From the NCBI RefSeq assembly GCF_000723205.1, contig NZ_HG315671.1, positions 4,123,507-4,187,506 on the forward strand: a DNA stretch of 64,000 nucleotides. The letters are read 5' to 3'. Below, piece after piece: positions 37,065 to 46,403 of the stretch; the stretch's first letter is position 1; each line of letters opens with the position of its first letter. Origin of the DNA: Formosa agariphila KMM 3901. GTDB lineage: Bacteria > Bacteroidota > Bacteroidia > Flavobacteriales > Flavobacteriaceae. A program made the translations under genes and the position numbers. The notes beneath the pieces are model-generated. The model did no database searches and was not told the origin of the DNA. It saw only the letters and a list, made by a program, of their open reading frames with translations.

Positions 37065-38084
37065 TTAATTTTTGTATTTATTGATATACCACTCGATAGT
37101 TTTCTTAATTCCTGTTTCGAAATTTTCATCGGCTTTCCAGCCCAATTCATTTTCTAACTTTGTAGCATCTATTGCATAACGGAAATCATGTCCTGCACGG
37201 TCTTTTACAAAAGTAATTTGATCTGCATAAGGCTTTTCTTTTGGATATATACCGTCTAAAATACCACAAATTGTATTTACAATGTACATATTATCACGTT
37301 CATTTCTACCTCCAATATTATACGTTTCTCCAAACTTTCCTGTTTTATAAACTAAAGCAATTCCTTTACAGTGATCTAAAACATATAACCAGTCACGGAT
37401 ATTTTTCCCATCGCCATAAATTGGAATATCTTCACCAGAAAGTGCCTTTCTAATAATTGTTGGAATTAATTTTTCATCGTGCTGTTTTGGGCCGTAGTTG
37501 TTAGAACAATTAGTTGTTAAAACATTCATACCATATGTATGGAAATAACTTCTTACAACAAAATCTGAAGAAGCTTTAGAAGCACTATATGGGCTGTTAG
37601 GTGCATATGGAGTCGTTTCTAAAAACAGACCTGTTTCACCTAAAGTTCCGTACACCTCATCTGTAGAAATGTGATGAAATTTATTATTCTCGCAACCTTC
37701 TTTAAATTCGAAAGGTCCATTCATCCAATGTTTTTTAGCGACATCAATTAAATTGAAAGTTCCAAAAATATTTGTTTGCATAAATGCATCTGGATTTTTA
37801 ATAGAATTATCCACATGTGATTCAGCTGCAAAATGAATGATTCCAGAAAATTTATATTTCTCAAACAATTCCTCTATTAAATTACGATCACAAATATCGC
37901 CTTCAACAAAAGTATAATTTGGATTACCCTCTACTTCAGATACATTTTCTAAATCGCCAGCATAAGTTAACTTATCCAGGTTTACAAGATGAATATCTTT
38001 ATTTTCTTCTAAAAAATAAGGAACAAAATTCGAGCCAATGAAACCTGCCCCTCCGGTTACTAATATTGAAGTTTTAACCTTCAT
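37065..38084 (-). CDS. rfbB: dTDP-glucose 4,6-dehydratase
   Basis: The 339-residue enzyme has the NAD site [10 protein letters not shown] (glycines from residue 11), [22 protein letters not shown] and the catalytic YSASKASSD, all as in RfbB. It makes dTDP-4-keto-6-deoxyglucose, the branch point for rhamnose and other deoxysugars. Its start overlaps the end of the Wzz-like gene by 11 bases. The rfbC and rfbD genes that follow indicate that rhamnose is the end product. Confidence 0.97.
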   Translation of the reverse strand: MKVKTSILVTGGAGFIGSNFVPYFLEENKDIHLVNLDKLTYAGDLENVSEVEGNPNYTFVEGDICDRNLIEELFEKYKFSGIIHFAAESHVDNSIKNPDAFMQTNIFGTFNLIDVAKKHWMNGPFEFKEGCENNKFHHISTDEVYGTLGETGLFLETTPYAPNSPYSASKASSDFVVRSYFHTYGMNVLTTNCSNNYGPKQHDEKLIPTIIRKALSGEDIPIYGDGKNIRDWLYVLDHCKGIALVYKTGKFGETYNIGGRNERDNMYIVNTICGILDGIYPKEKPYADQITFVKDRAGHDFRYAIDATKLENELGWKADENFETGIKKTIEWYINKYKN

Positions 38085-39162
38085 AATTTTTTATAAATTT
38101 AATGATTTTTAAACCTGCTATTAATAAATAAATTAATAGAAATGCTAAAATTGGTAATGTAAGCATATAATTTTTATACAAGTTAGACACTTTGTATCCT
38201 ATATTTTGAAACCCTGAAACAGTTTCAAAAAGCACAATACCATCTAATCGATTTGCTTCGAGATCAACTAACTTAACTCTTAAGTCGACTTCTTTATTTA
38301 ACAACTCATACTCTTTGGTAACTGATTTATCTTTTTCAAAAGACAAACCATCACCTATTGTGATTCCTTTTCTTGACTGAGATTTTGACTCTTCTTTTAA
38401 AACAGAAATATAAACTTTCTGTAAGGAATCTATTTTATTTAAAGATGTTGTTAAATTTTCCTCTTCAAATTTATAAACCTTATTTCTTCGATCTAATAAA
38501 CTTTGAGAATATGTATTTTCAAAAACACGATTTAACCCCTGCTCTAAATCTTTAAAAATATCATTTTTTAATGCTTCTACTTTAATTTCATAGATTTTAG
38601 TAGAATAAATATCACGTCTCTCAATAAATTTCTCATAAGAAAAACTACTTACCGTTGAACTATCCAAAGAGAGTAAAAACTCCTCGTATTCTAACATTAA
38701 ATCTGTTTCCGATTCTGGTCCAGGACCAACATCAAAACTTTTAATACTTTCAGCAGTTTCTAAATCTATTTTAAAAATTTCAGAAAGATCATTATATTCA
38801 CCATTCTCTATAAGTGCATTATAGTAGCTTATACTATTAATTAATGGAAATTTAGAATCGTAATACGGCTTAACTATCATGTTAGCCCCATAAATTGTAG
38901 GCTTATTTTTATCGATAAAATAACCAGAAATTGCAGCAATTACCATAACTAAGGCTATAATTTTTGCATAAATTACAATAGGCTTTAATGCATAAATTAT
39001 CAGCTTAAACAGATACTCAAATAAACGTCCAATTAATTTAAAAAAGTTAGAAAACCCTTTTCCAATATAATTAAACAACACGATTAAGTCGACTTCATCT
39101 GTCGAATTATGGTGCTTTTGAGGTAAATTAGAATTAGAATTTTCTGGCAAGTTTGTATTCAT
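38074..39162 (-). CDS. Wzz-like chain-length regulator / membrane protein
   Basis: The 362-residue protein has two membrane helices, at about residues 60-83 and 335-354, that bracket a large periplasmic domain with helical, coiled-coil-like segments (residues about 180-320). The N-terminus is cytosolic and polar, and the short C-terminal tail is basic. This is the topology of Wzz co-polymerases, though the Pro-Gly-rich motif next to the second helix is not evident. Position at the head of the rfb genes supports the call. It starts 5 bases after the DUF6909-like stop. Confidence 0.65.
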   Translation of the reverse strand: MNTNLPENSNSNLPQKHHNSTDEVDLIVLFNYIGKGFSNFFKLIGRLFEYLFKLIIYALKPIVIYAKIIALVMVIAAISGYFIDKNKPTIYGANMIVKPYYDSKFPLINSISYYNALIENGEYNDLSEIFKIDLETAESIKSFDVGPGPESETDLMLEYEEFLLSLDSSTVSSFSYEKFIERRDIYSTKIYEIKVEALKNDIFKDLEQGLNRVFENTYSQSLLDRRNKVYKFEEENLTTSLNKIDSLQKVYISVLKEESKSQSRKGITIGDGLSFEKDKSVTKEYELLNKEVDLRVKLVDLEANRLDGIVLFETVSGFQNIGYKVSNLYKNYMLTLPILAFLLIYLLIAGLKIIKFIKNYEG

Positions 39163-39167
39163 TTATA

Positions 39168-40856
39168 TTAATTAAATATTTGTTTCAAAATCGTTCTTGT
39201 AATTAAATATGTTGGTTTAACTCCTGTTGTTCCTAAACCTCCAGATGCTAATGTACCTCCTGTTTCTAAAGGATTATCGCTAGCATAATATGCATATCTT
39301 ACTTTTACATCTGGTGAAATATTACCTCTCACTTTAGATGCCGATTGTATTGCCTTTTGGTAATGTGCACCTTCCATTTCTAAACCGATAACATTCCAAG
39401 ATGAATTATAGAAGAATTTTAAAATGTCTTTATTTTGAAGCGAAGTCCCTAAAACAGTAATCATAGCACCTTCAAAAACTTCAATACCATGACCTTCTAA
39501 ATCTGATTTACTTAACTCATTATTTAACGGATAATTATCTGCGGTCCCTTCAAAAATATGAGCAGAAGGAATCATAATATCTCCTTTTCCTCCTTCAAGA
39601 ATTCCAGCTTTACCCATTATTGAAAGCGACTCTACATTTAGATACACTTTTTTACCTTCAATTTTATAAGGCTTTAATAGTTCGTCTATCGTTTCGTAAG
39701 CTTGCTCTCCAAAAGCATAATCCATAACTAAAATTACAGGTTTTTCCTCCTGAAGTTTAGTTTCATTTGTAGCTATATCAATTTTAGAGGCATCTATTTT
39801 AGAAGTGTCAAAAATCTGAACATCGATATTTGTTCCAGAAGTATCATCAATAAAAATCATTCCTTTTTGTAACGCTTCTTTCTGCACTTTATTTCTTAGC
39901 GCTTTATTGTCCTTATGACTTAAGGCTTCGTAAACTTCAAAAACATCTTTTTTAGACACTAACGATTTTAAAGCATTAGGAGCAAAAAGGGTATTCATTA
40001 CACTATGCATATTCGCACTAATTACATGAATAGGACGTTGTAATAAATCATTTTTATAAAGTGTATGTTTTATTTTGTTCGCCCAAATTTCACCGTGAAT
40101 ATGGTGCCCTAAACGCTCACGTAACATCGGACTAAAAGTAACTGTTCGTTTATCGTTATTTATAACTTCTTCTATTGCCAATTTTCCTAGCCAATACACA
40201 ATATGTAATAAACGCTCTGGATTTTGAGGTGTAGAGAACTGATGATATATTTCGGTAATTTCGTTAAACGTTCTTCCTAAAATATTTGCAGTATAGGTAA
40301 TTGCAATTTCTCGGTCCGGCTGCGTTAATTCTTCGTTACTAAGAACAACCTTCTCAAGCTTAATCCAATCTCTTGTCGTAGTTCCCTCGTCATCTATAAT
40401 AACGCGTTTACTGATTTTATGAGATTCAATAAAAAGAAATGTAAGATGGGTAAGAATATCGTAAATTTCTGAACGTCCGCGAGTGATTTCAATATTCATT
40501 TGATCCTCATCAATACGATAACAATTGCGACGTCTTTTTGGTGGAATTATAGCTTTAAAATGCGAATCAGCATAACCTTCATCACTTGTTAAATTTATAT
40601 AACGGCATTCTTCAATTCCAATAGGAAGCCTATCTACAATGTATAATAAACCATCCAGTTCTGCTTTCTCATCGCCAACAGAACCATAAATTTCTGGTCT
40701 AAGAAGCAATAAAGCCTCTCTTAAGGTTTCCCCAGAAATTCCCATAGGTTTATAAAATCCACGATTAAACAAATGTCTCATTGTAATATACATGCGCTCT
40801 ATAGCGCCAGAACTCTCTTGAGCTCGTGTTCTTTCGTGATGTTTTTTATTACTCAT
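39168..40856 (-). CDS. conserved Bacteroidota protein (DUF6909-like) with possible nucleoside-phosphorylase-like C-terminal part
   Basis: The 562-residue soluble protein has an N-terminal helical part (SGAIERMYITMRHLFNRGF) and no signal peptide. From about residue 370 to the end I see features resembling the PNP/UDP phosphorylase fold: GGKGDIMIPSAHIFEG, a VLGTSL strand and VIGLEMEGAHYQKA, similar to the ribose-binding MEGA/MEAT motif of nucleoside phosphorylases and MTA/SAH nucleosidases. This likeness is my inference. I recall the family as DUF6909. Its promoter lies at 40873-40880 and it may lead the rfb/cys transcript. Confidence 0.6.
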   Translation of the reverse strand: MSNKKHHERTRAQESSGAIERMYITMRHLFNRGFYKPMGISGETLREALLLLRPEIYGSVGDEKAELDGLLYIVDRLPIGIEECRYINLTSDEGYADSHFKAIIPPKRRRNCYRIDEDQMNIEITRGRSEIYDILTHLTFLFIESHKISKRVIIDDEGTTTRDWIKLEKVVLSNEELTQPDREIAITYTANILGRTFNEITEIYHQFSTPQNPERLLHIVYWLGKLAIEEVINNDKRTVTFSPMLRERLGHHIHGEIWANKIKHTLYKNDLLQRPIHVISANMHSVMNTLFAPNALKSLVSKKDVFEVYEALSHKDNKALRNKVQKEALQKGMIFIDDTSGTNIDVQIFDTSKIDASKIDIATNETKLQEEKPVILVMDYAFGEQAYETIDELLKPYKIEGKKVYLNVESLSIMGKAGILEGGKGDIMIPSAHIFEGTADNYPLNNELSKSDLEGHGIEVFEGAMITVLGTSLQNKDILKFFYNSSWNVIGLEMEGAHYQKAIQSASKVRGNISPDVKVRYAYYASDNPLETGGTLASGGLGTTGVKPTYLITRTILKQIFN

Positions 40857-40872
40857 AAAATTATTTTCCGCA

Positions 40873-40880
40873 CAAATATA
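40873..40880 (-). promoter_or_regulatory. -7 promoter element upstream of the DUF6909-like gene
   Basis: On the minus strand TATATTTG matches TAnnTTTG. It sits in the 27-base gap after the GH3-like gene and about 16 bases before the ATG at 40856. It may drive the long DUF6909-wzz-rfb-cys transcript that ends at the 30629-30697 hairpin. Confidence 0.5.
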
Positions 40881-40883
40881 GCA

Positions 40884-42386
40884 CTATTTAGTTACTTTTA
40901 AGGCATATAGCGTATCTGCTATTTTTCGGTCGTTAGATAATCTTGGGATTTTATTTTGTCCTCCTAATTTTCCAATAGATTTCATATAATCCTGAAATCC
41001 ATCTTTTTTTATTGAAGTAATTTTTAATGGCTGAAGTACTTTGCCTTCTATTAAATCGAAATAATAACTATTTTGTTTTTGAAGTGATTCATCTAGCTTC
41101 TCAACCAGTTCTTGAAGATGCTTTGGTTCGTTTTCGAATTCTACAAACCACTCATGAAAAGGTAAACCAGATTCCGGATTTATTTGTGGCGCAACCGTAA
41201 ATTCCGAAATACGAATATCTGTATCAGCAGTTGCATCTTTCATGGCTTGTTCTACTTCTTTACCAATTACATGCTCTCCAAATGCCGAAATAAAATGTTT
41301 TATACGCCCCGTTACGATAACACGATAAGGTTTTAACGATGTAAAGGCAACAGTATCTCCAATGTTATAGGCCCACAATCCTGCTGTTGTAGAAATAATT
41401 AGAACATAATTTACGTCTAACTCTACGTCTTTAATGGTAATACGTTTTGGGTTTTCTTCGAAAAATTCGTCGGCTTTTATAAACTCGTAAAAAATACCAG
41501 AATTTAGCTGTAACAACATTCCTTTTTCGTTCTGCTTATCTTGGTAGGCAAAAAAACCTTCGCTTGCGGGATACAATTCAATACTGTCAACTTTTCTTCC
41601 TATTAATTTTTCAAATTTAGCACGATACGGTTCGTAATTCACACCTCCAAAAATGAATAAATTAAAGTTCTTAAAGATATCTCCAACAGGTTTGCCAGTT
41701 TTTTCCTGAAGCTTTTCAAAATACATTTGTACCCAAGACGGAATCCCTGAAATTATAGTCATATCCTCCGGAAGCGTTTCTTCAACTATAGCATCAACTT
41801 TTGTTTCCCAATCTTCTATACAGTTTGTTTCCCAACTTGGAAGTCTATTTTTCTGAAGATATTTAGGAACAAAATGTGCTACAATCCCTGATAATCTTCC
41901 AAGGTTTATACCGTTTTTCTTTTCTAAAATTGGGCTTCCTTGAAGGAAAATCATTTTACCATCAACAAAACTAGAGTTACCCGTTTCATTAATGTATAAT
42001 AAAATAGCATTTCTAGCGGCTTCAATATGCGTTGGCATACTTTCTTTTGTAATTGGAATGTATTTCGCACCAGAGGTGGTTCCCGAAGTTTTAGCAAAAT
42101 ATAAAGGCTTTCCTTTCCATAATATATCAGCTTGGCCATCTACAACTTTTAAAACATAAGGTTTTAAGTCTTCGTAATCACGAACCGGAACGTGTTTTAC
42201 AAAATCTTCGAATGTTTTTATGTTTTGAAAATTATGATCCTTTCCAAACATTGTAGAACTTGCCTCTGAAATTAAGTTTTTAAAAACTTTATCTTGAGTT
42301 TCAATGGGATTATTAGCCCATTTCTGAACAGAACTATATATATACTTGGCAAATGGTTTTGCTAAAAGTGCTTTTATGGACATCAT
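40884..42386 (-). CDS. GH3 family acyl-adenylating enzyme
   Basis: The 500-residue protein belongs to the GH3 auxin-responsive promoter family, ANL-type enzymes that in plants join amino acids to acyl hormones. Signature regions are YFAKTSGTTSGAKYIPITKE (phosphate loop), NLFIFGGVNYEPYR, ELYPASEGFFAYQ and INIGDT-like YNIGDTVAFTSLKPYRV. Substrates in bacteria are mostly unknown. The start is ATGATG at 42381-42386. It overlaps the M23 peptidase stop by 4 bases, so the two are co-translated. Confidence 0.9.
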   Translation of the reverse strand: MMSIKALLAKPFAKYIYSSVQKWANNPIETQDKVFKNLISEASSTMFGKDHNFQNIKTFEDFVKHVPVRDYEDLKPYVLKVVDGQADILWKGKPLYFAKTSGTTSGAKYIPITKESMPTHIEAARNAILLYINETGNSSFVDGKMIFLQGSPILEKKNGINLGRLSGIVAHFVPKYLQKNRLPSWETNCIEDWETKVDAIVEETLPEDMTIISGIPSWVQMYFEKLQEKTGKPVGDIFKNFNLFIFGGVNYEPYRAKFEKLIGRKVDSIELYPASEGFFAYQDKQNEKGMLLQLNSGIFYEFIKADEFFEENPKRITIKDVELDVNYVLIISTTAGLWAYNIGDTVAFTSLKPYRVIVTGRIKHFISAFGEHVIGKEVEQAMKDATADTDIRISEFTVAPQINPESGLPFHEWFVEFENEPKHLQELVEKLDESLQKQNSYYFDLIEGKVLQPLKITSIKKDGFQDYMKSIGKLGGQNKIPRLSNDRKIADTLYALKVTK

Positions 42387-43255
42387 GGTTTAAAATCGAT
42401 AAAATTAATTGGATTAATAGGATAGCCATCGCTCCACAACTCAAAATGTAAATGTGGTCCAGTGGTGTATTCACCAGAATCTCCTGCTGTAGCAATTACT
42501 TCTCCCGCCTTAACTAAATCTCCTTGTTCTTTGGTTAAAGTTGCATTGTGTTTATATACAGAAATTAACCCGTAGCTATGCTCTAAAATAATAACAAACC
42601 CTGTTTGAGTTGTCCATTCAGAAAAAATAACTCTACCATCGGCCGTAGCCTTTATTGGCGTATCTTTTGCTACAACAATATCTACAGCATAGTGTTTATC
42701 TTTAACACTATACGACTCGCTAATTTCTCCACTTGCTGGTGGAAATAACACAAAGTTTGCTGCTGAAGTGGCAGAATCGAAAAGATTATATTTATCTTCT
42801 TTATCTACACGTTCTCTTAATAATGAATCTGCTTTGGTTGGACTTAAATCCACTTGACTCGCTTCAAATTTAGTAGCAGCGATAATTGAATCTTTATTAA
42901 TATTTGTTGTTGAAATATCGCCTTCTAAAACTTTTTTTATGGACGCATAAAACTGTTCGTTTTCATGTAATACTTGCTGTAACGAATCTGTTTTAAAATG
43001 CAATTCTGTGGCAGATTGTTTTAAAGCTGAAGACGAATACCCAGGAATATATTCACGTAAAGACGTGTAAGCTATTAACAATGTCGTGGCTACAATTAAA
43101 AACATGCTTAATAAAGACAGAACAACAAAAACATTTAATCGCGTGAGTTTAAAAGACAAGCGCTCTTCAAAAGTGTCTTCATTTAAAATAACAAGGCGGT
43201 ACTTATGAAGTAACTTCTTTGTTAATTTTTTATTTTTGGGTTTCTTTTGATTCAT
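42383..43255 (-). CDS. M23 family (LytM-type) peptidoglycan endopeptidase
   Basis: The 290-residue protein has a basic cytosolic N-terminus, a membrane helix at about residues 42-63, a helical linker and a C-terminal LytM domain. The zinc ligands are intact: His188 and Asp192 in HYAVD, and His268-Leu-His270 in GPHLHFELW. It is expected to cut peptide cross-links in the periplasm, or activate other hydrolases. Its -7 element is at 43264-43271, divergent from tatA. Confidence 0.93.
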   Translation of the reverse strand: MNQKKPKNKKLTKKLLHKYRLVILNEDTFEERLSFKLTRLNVFVVLSLLSMFLIVATTLLIAYTSLREYIPGYSSSALKQSATELHFKTDSLQQVLHENEQFYASIKKVLEGDISTTNINKDSIIAATKFEASQVDLSPTKADSLLRERVDKEDKYNLFDSATSAANFVLFPPASGEISESYSVKDKHYAVDIVVAKDTPIKATADGRVIFSEWTTQTGFVIILEHSYGLISVYKHNATLTKEQGDLVKAGEVIATAGDSGEYTTGPHLHFELWSDGYPINPINFIDFKP

Positions 43256-43263
43256 CTTAAGAA

Positions 43264-43271
43264 CAAAATTA
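43264..43271 (-). promoter_or_regulatory. -7 promoter element for the M23 peptidase-GH3 pair
   Basis: On the minus strand TAATTTTG matches TAnnTTTG and lies 8 bases before the ATG at 43255. A TTTG occurs 16 bases further upstream (43288-43291), a little closer than usual for a -33 box. The leader would be very short. Confidence 0.5.
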
Positions 43272-43345
43272 AATAAATTAATGGCACCAAACCTTTATGT
43301 TTTCCTAAAATTATTATTAAAACATCAATATTAAACTTTAATCAT

Positions 43346-43353
43346 TACCTTTG
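43346..43353 (+). promoter_or_regulatory. -7 promoter element for tatA
   Basis: TACCTTTG matches TAnnTTTG and ends 20 bases before the ATG at 43374. The alternative TTG at 43365 would fall within the first few bases of the transcript. Confidence 0.5.
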
Positions 43354-43373
43354 TTTTTTAAACATTGAATAAT

Positions 43374-43556
43374 ATGATTTCTCAAGGAATATTTTTAGTT
43401 ATTGGAGCGCCTCAAATCATCTTAATTGTGGTAATTGTTTTATTACTTTTTGGTGGTAAAAAAATCCCTGAACTTATGCGTGGGTTAGGAAGTGGTATTA
43501 AAGAGTTTAAAGACGCTTCGAAAGAAGAGGACGAAAACAAAGACAAAAAAGCATAG
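43374..43556 (+). CDS. tatA: Sec-independent protein translocase TatA/E
   Basis: The 60-residue protein has the TatA plan: a short N-terminal membrane helix ([16 protein letters not shown]), the hinge [14 protein letters not shown], an amphipathic helix [10 protein letters not shown] and a highly charged tail of Glu, Asp and Lys. It forms the pore of the twin-arginine translocase. I use ATG 43374; a TTG start at 43365 would add three residues. tatC is not in the window. A bidirectional terminator follows at 43581-43614. Confidence 0.94.
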   Translation: MISQGIFLVIGAPQIILIVVIVLLLFGGKKIPELMRGLGSGIKEFKDASKEEDENKDKKA

Positions 43557-43580
43557 TTTACTATTTTACACGATACTATA

Positions 43581-43614
43581 AAAAAAAGCCAACAATTAAT
43601 TGTTGGCTTTTTTT
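43581..43614. terminator. bidirectional terminator between tatA and the DUF4837 gene
   Basis: A perfect palindrome: GCCAACAATT with AATTGTTGGC, flanked by seven A on the left and seven T on the right. It lies between two convergent genes and would end transcription from both sides. Confidence 0.9.
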
Positions 43615-43634
43615 ACATCTAAATTTTACAAGTG

Positions 43635-44618
43635 TTATTCAAATTTAATAGATTTCATGATTGCATCTAACTCAAACACATAATCGCGTTTTTCTACTGA
43701 AGGCGCAAAAGTAAACCCTTCTACAACAAGTAATCTATTATTTGCTTTATCCTCTATAATATAATTTATGAATGGTCCAGACATAAAAGCATTTTTCACG
43801 TCCCAGATTCCTTTCGTTTCAACCACAGGCTTATCGTCTATTGTGGTATGAAATAAATATGGTGCATAGGCTTTTTCTGTAATCATAAATGTTCCTTCTG
43901 TAGGTCCTGGAATATGTACTTGCCCAATAGAATCTCTAATTTTAATAATTTGCTGAACCAAACTATCATTTTGTTTTAATACGTTTAAAGGCAACTCATA
44001 CAACATAATATTCTGAGTTCCCGTTGTAATATCCTTTCTTAACCAGAAAAAATTATTATCCTTTTTAGCAATTCTATAAGCCGATGGAAGCTCCATTTTA
44101 ATACCTAAAGCCTTTTCAATGGTATCTATTTTAAGTAATGATAATTTAATTCGGCGTTGCTTTTCTTTTATTTCCTGATTTTTAAAAGCTTCAATAATTT
44201 TAGGTGCATTGTTTTTTAATTGTTCAATAACCTCAGCTTCTGTTTTTCCAGAAACAACTATAACTTTTTGAGGAATGGCATAAACATTCTTACCAAATTT
44301 TACTGAAGATGTTTTGTTCGCATCAACTTCTACGCGTAAGACCGTTCTGTTTTTTGTAACAAAACCACTAAATACTTGAGGCGGAATTTGACTCAATGAA
44401 AATAAAGGTTCGTCTTGCGGTAAACCGTCTACAGGCGATGCTAACGTGTTTCTTATTGCTTCACCAACATTGCCCTGCCACAATTCATTATCGACCACAA
44501 CAGACAAGTTATTTAAGTTTCCAGAAGATTCAGACAATAATTTCTGATTGCCTTTTTTGTCATCATTACAGCTAGTAAGCACAAGAAGCGCAGTTACAAA
44601 GAATAGAATTTTATGCAT
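43635..44618 (-). CDS. DUF4837 lipoprotein
   Basis: The 327-residue protein begins with a lipoprotein signal peptide, lipobox ending at Cys17 (LLVLTSCNDD). The mature part is mixed alpha/beta with no known catalytic motif. I recall the family as DUF4837, found between tatA and the MltD-like gene in many flavobacteria. It begins 24 bases after that gene. Function unknown; envelope location is clear from the lipobox. Confidence 0.82.
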   Translation of the reverse strand: MHKILFFVTALLVLTSCNDDKKGNQKLLSESSGNLNNLSVVVDNELWQGNVGEAIRNTLASPVDGLPQDEPLFSLSQIPPQVFSGFVTKNRTVLRVEVDANKTSSVKFGKNVYAIPQKVIVVSGKTEAEVIEQLKNNAPKIIEAFKNQEIKEKQRRIKLSLLKIDTIEKALGIKMELPSAYRIAKKDNNFFWLRKDITTGTQNIMLYELPLNVLKQNDSLVQQIIKIRDSIGQVHIPGPTEGTFMITEKAYAPYLFHTTIDDKPVVETKGIWDVKNAFMSGPFINYIIEDKANNRLLVVEGFTFAPSVEKRDYVFELDAIMKSIKFE

Positions 44619-44642
44619 AATGTTTAGTTTTTTTCAAGATGA

Positions 44643-46289
44643 TTAACCTTTAGACATTTTTAAAGTCATTCCTGGTTTTAAACGACTACCGCTAATATCG
44701 TTCCATTCTTTAATATTATCGACAGAAATACCAGAATGTTTTTGAGCAATGCTCCATAAAGAATCTCCTTTTTTAACAATATATGTGTTTTCTGTTGTAG
44801 ATGCTGTAGAAGTATTAGTTGACGTTGGCTTAGCCGTAGCTGTTGAATTTCTAGGATAAATAGTTAAACGCTGACCAATACTTAAATTATTACTTCTAAG
44901 GCCATTCCATTGTTTTATCTGACTTACACGGACACTATATTTTCGAGCAATTTTACCCAAATAATCTCCAGACTTAACGGTATACCTTGTTTTTGTTTCC
45001 GATTCTATTAATTGTGGTAGCGGTTTTTCACGTTTATCGAACTCTGCTTTTGCATAAGCGTAAATCTCATCTTCATTAGCAACAAAAGGTCCAATAGCCC
45101 GAACTGGCAAACGTAACGTATATGTTTCATCCTTAATAAAAGGAATGACATCAAGTTTATAAGACGGATTTAAAAACTGAAGTTCTTCTATTTTCACACC
45201 TGTAAGTTCAGATACCTGATCTAAAGTTATCATTTGTTTCACGTGAAGCGTATCGGTTTCTACATATGCAATTTCAGGTTTTAACTTAGAAAACCCTAAC
45301 TCTTCTGCATTCTCAAAAATATACATCGTAGCTAAAAACGCTGGTAAATATCCAGCCGTTTCACGAGGTAAATAGTTTCTTATATTCCAATAATTTTCAT
45401 AACCTCCAGAACGTCTTATTGCTTTGGTTACATTTCCTGGTCCTGAATTATACGCTGCTAAAGCTAAATCCCAATCTCCAAACATACTATATAGTTTAGA
45501 TAAATATTTAGCTGCTGCTTCGGTAGATTTTAATGGATCACTACGGTCGTCTACATAACTACTAACATCTAATCCATAGTATTTTCCTGTGGTGTACATA
45601 AATTGCCATAAACCAGTGGCTCCTACTCTAGATTTGGCTCTAGGTTTTAAAGCAGATTCTACAATAGATAAATATTTAATTTCAAGAGGAATATTATAAT
45701 TATCTAATTCACGCTCGAACATAGGAAAATAATATTCGCTTAACGTCATTAGTTTTTGCATCGAATTTCTTCGACGTTTTAAATACGATTTAATCACACT
45801 TTCTAGAGCAGGGTTATATGCCACATTAAAAGGTGTTTTTGCATCTAATTCTAATAAACGTTTTTTAAGTGTATCTGTATTTAGTTCTGGATAATCTACT
45901 TCTTCGTATGTAAGATCTGTAACCGATTCGTAAATAGAATCGTATAAACTATTGCTGTATAATTCTTCCAACCAAAGTTCATCTACTTTAGCAGAATAGG
46001 CATGATCTCTTAAGTGTTCTAAACTTAAAGAGTCTATTGCAGGTTTAATTTCTTGTTTGTAATACGCTTGGCCGTCTATAATAGTATCCACAGTATGATC
46101 TTCGCCAGAACGCAACTTATCTTCTGTGACAAGTTCTGTATAGAATTTTACAGCTGTAGAGTCTTGCAATATTGAATTTACAATCACAGAATCCTGACTA
46201 TCTTTAACAGCCAGAGAATCTTGAGCATAAAAACAAGTAATTTGCAAAAATGCTAAACAAAAAAAATACGAATTTAGTCGTTGCTTCAT
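44643..46289 (-). CDS. membrane-bound lytic transglycosylase D-like protein with LysM repeats
   Basis: The 548-residue protein has a signal peptide (to about residue 22), a helical N-terminal region, an SLT domain with catalytic Glu211 in IVESALKPRAKSRVGATGLW, and YNSGPGNVTKAI downstream. Two C-terminal LysM repeats lie at about residues 437-480 (YTVKSGDYLGKIARKYSV) and 500-545 (YIVKKGDSLWSIAQKHSG). It should cleave peptidoglycan glycan strands in the periplasm. The order matches E. coli MltD. It may be exported to the outer membrane, but no lipobox is present. Confidence 0.92.
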   Translation of the reverse strand: MKQRLNSYFFCLAFLQITCFYAQDSLAVKDSQDSVIVNSILQDSTAVKFYTELVTEDKLRSGEDHTVDTIIDGQAYYKQEIKPAIDSLSLEHLRDHAYSAKVDELWLEELYSNSLYDSIYESVTDLTYEEVDYPELNTDTLKKRLLELDAKTPFNVAYNPALESVIKSYLKRRRNSMQKLMTLSEYYFPMFERELDNYNIPLEIKYLSIVESALKPRAKSRVGATGLWQFMYTTGKYYGLDVSSYVDDRSDPLKSTEAAAKYLSKLYSMFGDWDLALAAYNSGPGNVTKAIRRSGGYENYWNIRNYLPRETAGYLPAFLATMYIFENAEELGFSKLKPEIAYVETDTLHVKQMITLDQVSELTGVKIEELQFLNPSYKLDVIPFIKDETYTLRLPVRAIGPFVANEDEIYAYAKAEFDKREKPLPQLIESETKTRYTVKSGDYLGKIARKYSVRVSQIKQWNGLRSNNLSIGQRLTIYPRNSTATAKPTSTNTSTASTTENTYIVKKGDSLWSIAQKHSGISVDNIKEWNDISGSRLKPGMTLKMSKG

Positions 46290-46403
46290 TTATAAAACCA
46301 TTAGATTGGTATAACGTCGAGCCGGCTAAATTCGTGTTTTTATACTGAAAATGAAAGCTAAAGTTATAAAACTCTTAAACTATCATTATTTAATTTGGGT
46401 GTA

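Noticed and set aside
37807-37815. Perfect DnaA box TTATCCACA in rfbB
   Set aside because: It is single, lies in coding sequence and has no neighbouring boxes or AT-rich unwinding region, so it does not support an origin here.
45235-45250. parS-like TGTTTCACGTGAAGCG inside the MltD-like gene
   Set aside because: It matches the parS consensus at 14 of 16 positions, but it is not symmetric at its end and is fully explained by codons for HVKQ in a conserved gene. Kept only as a possible weak site.
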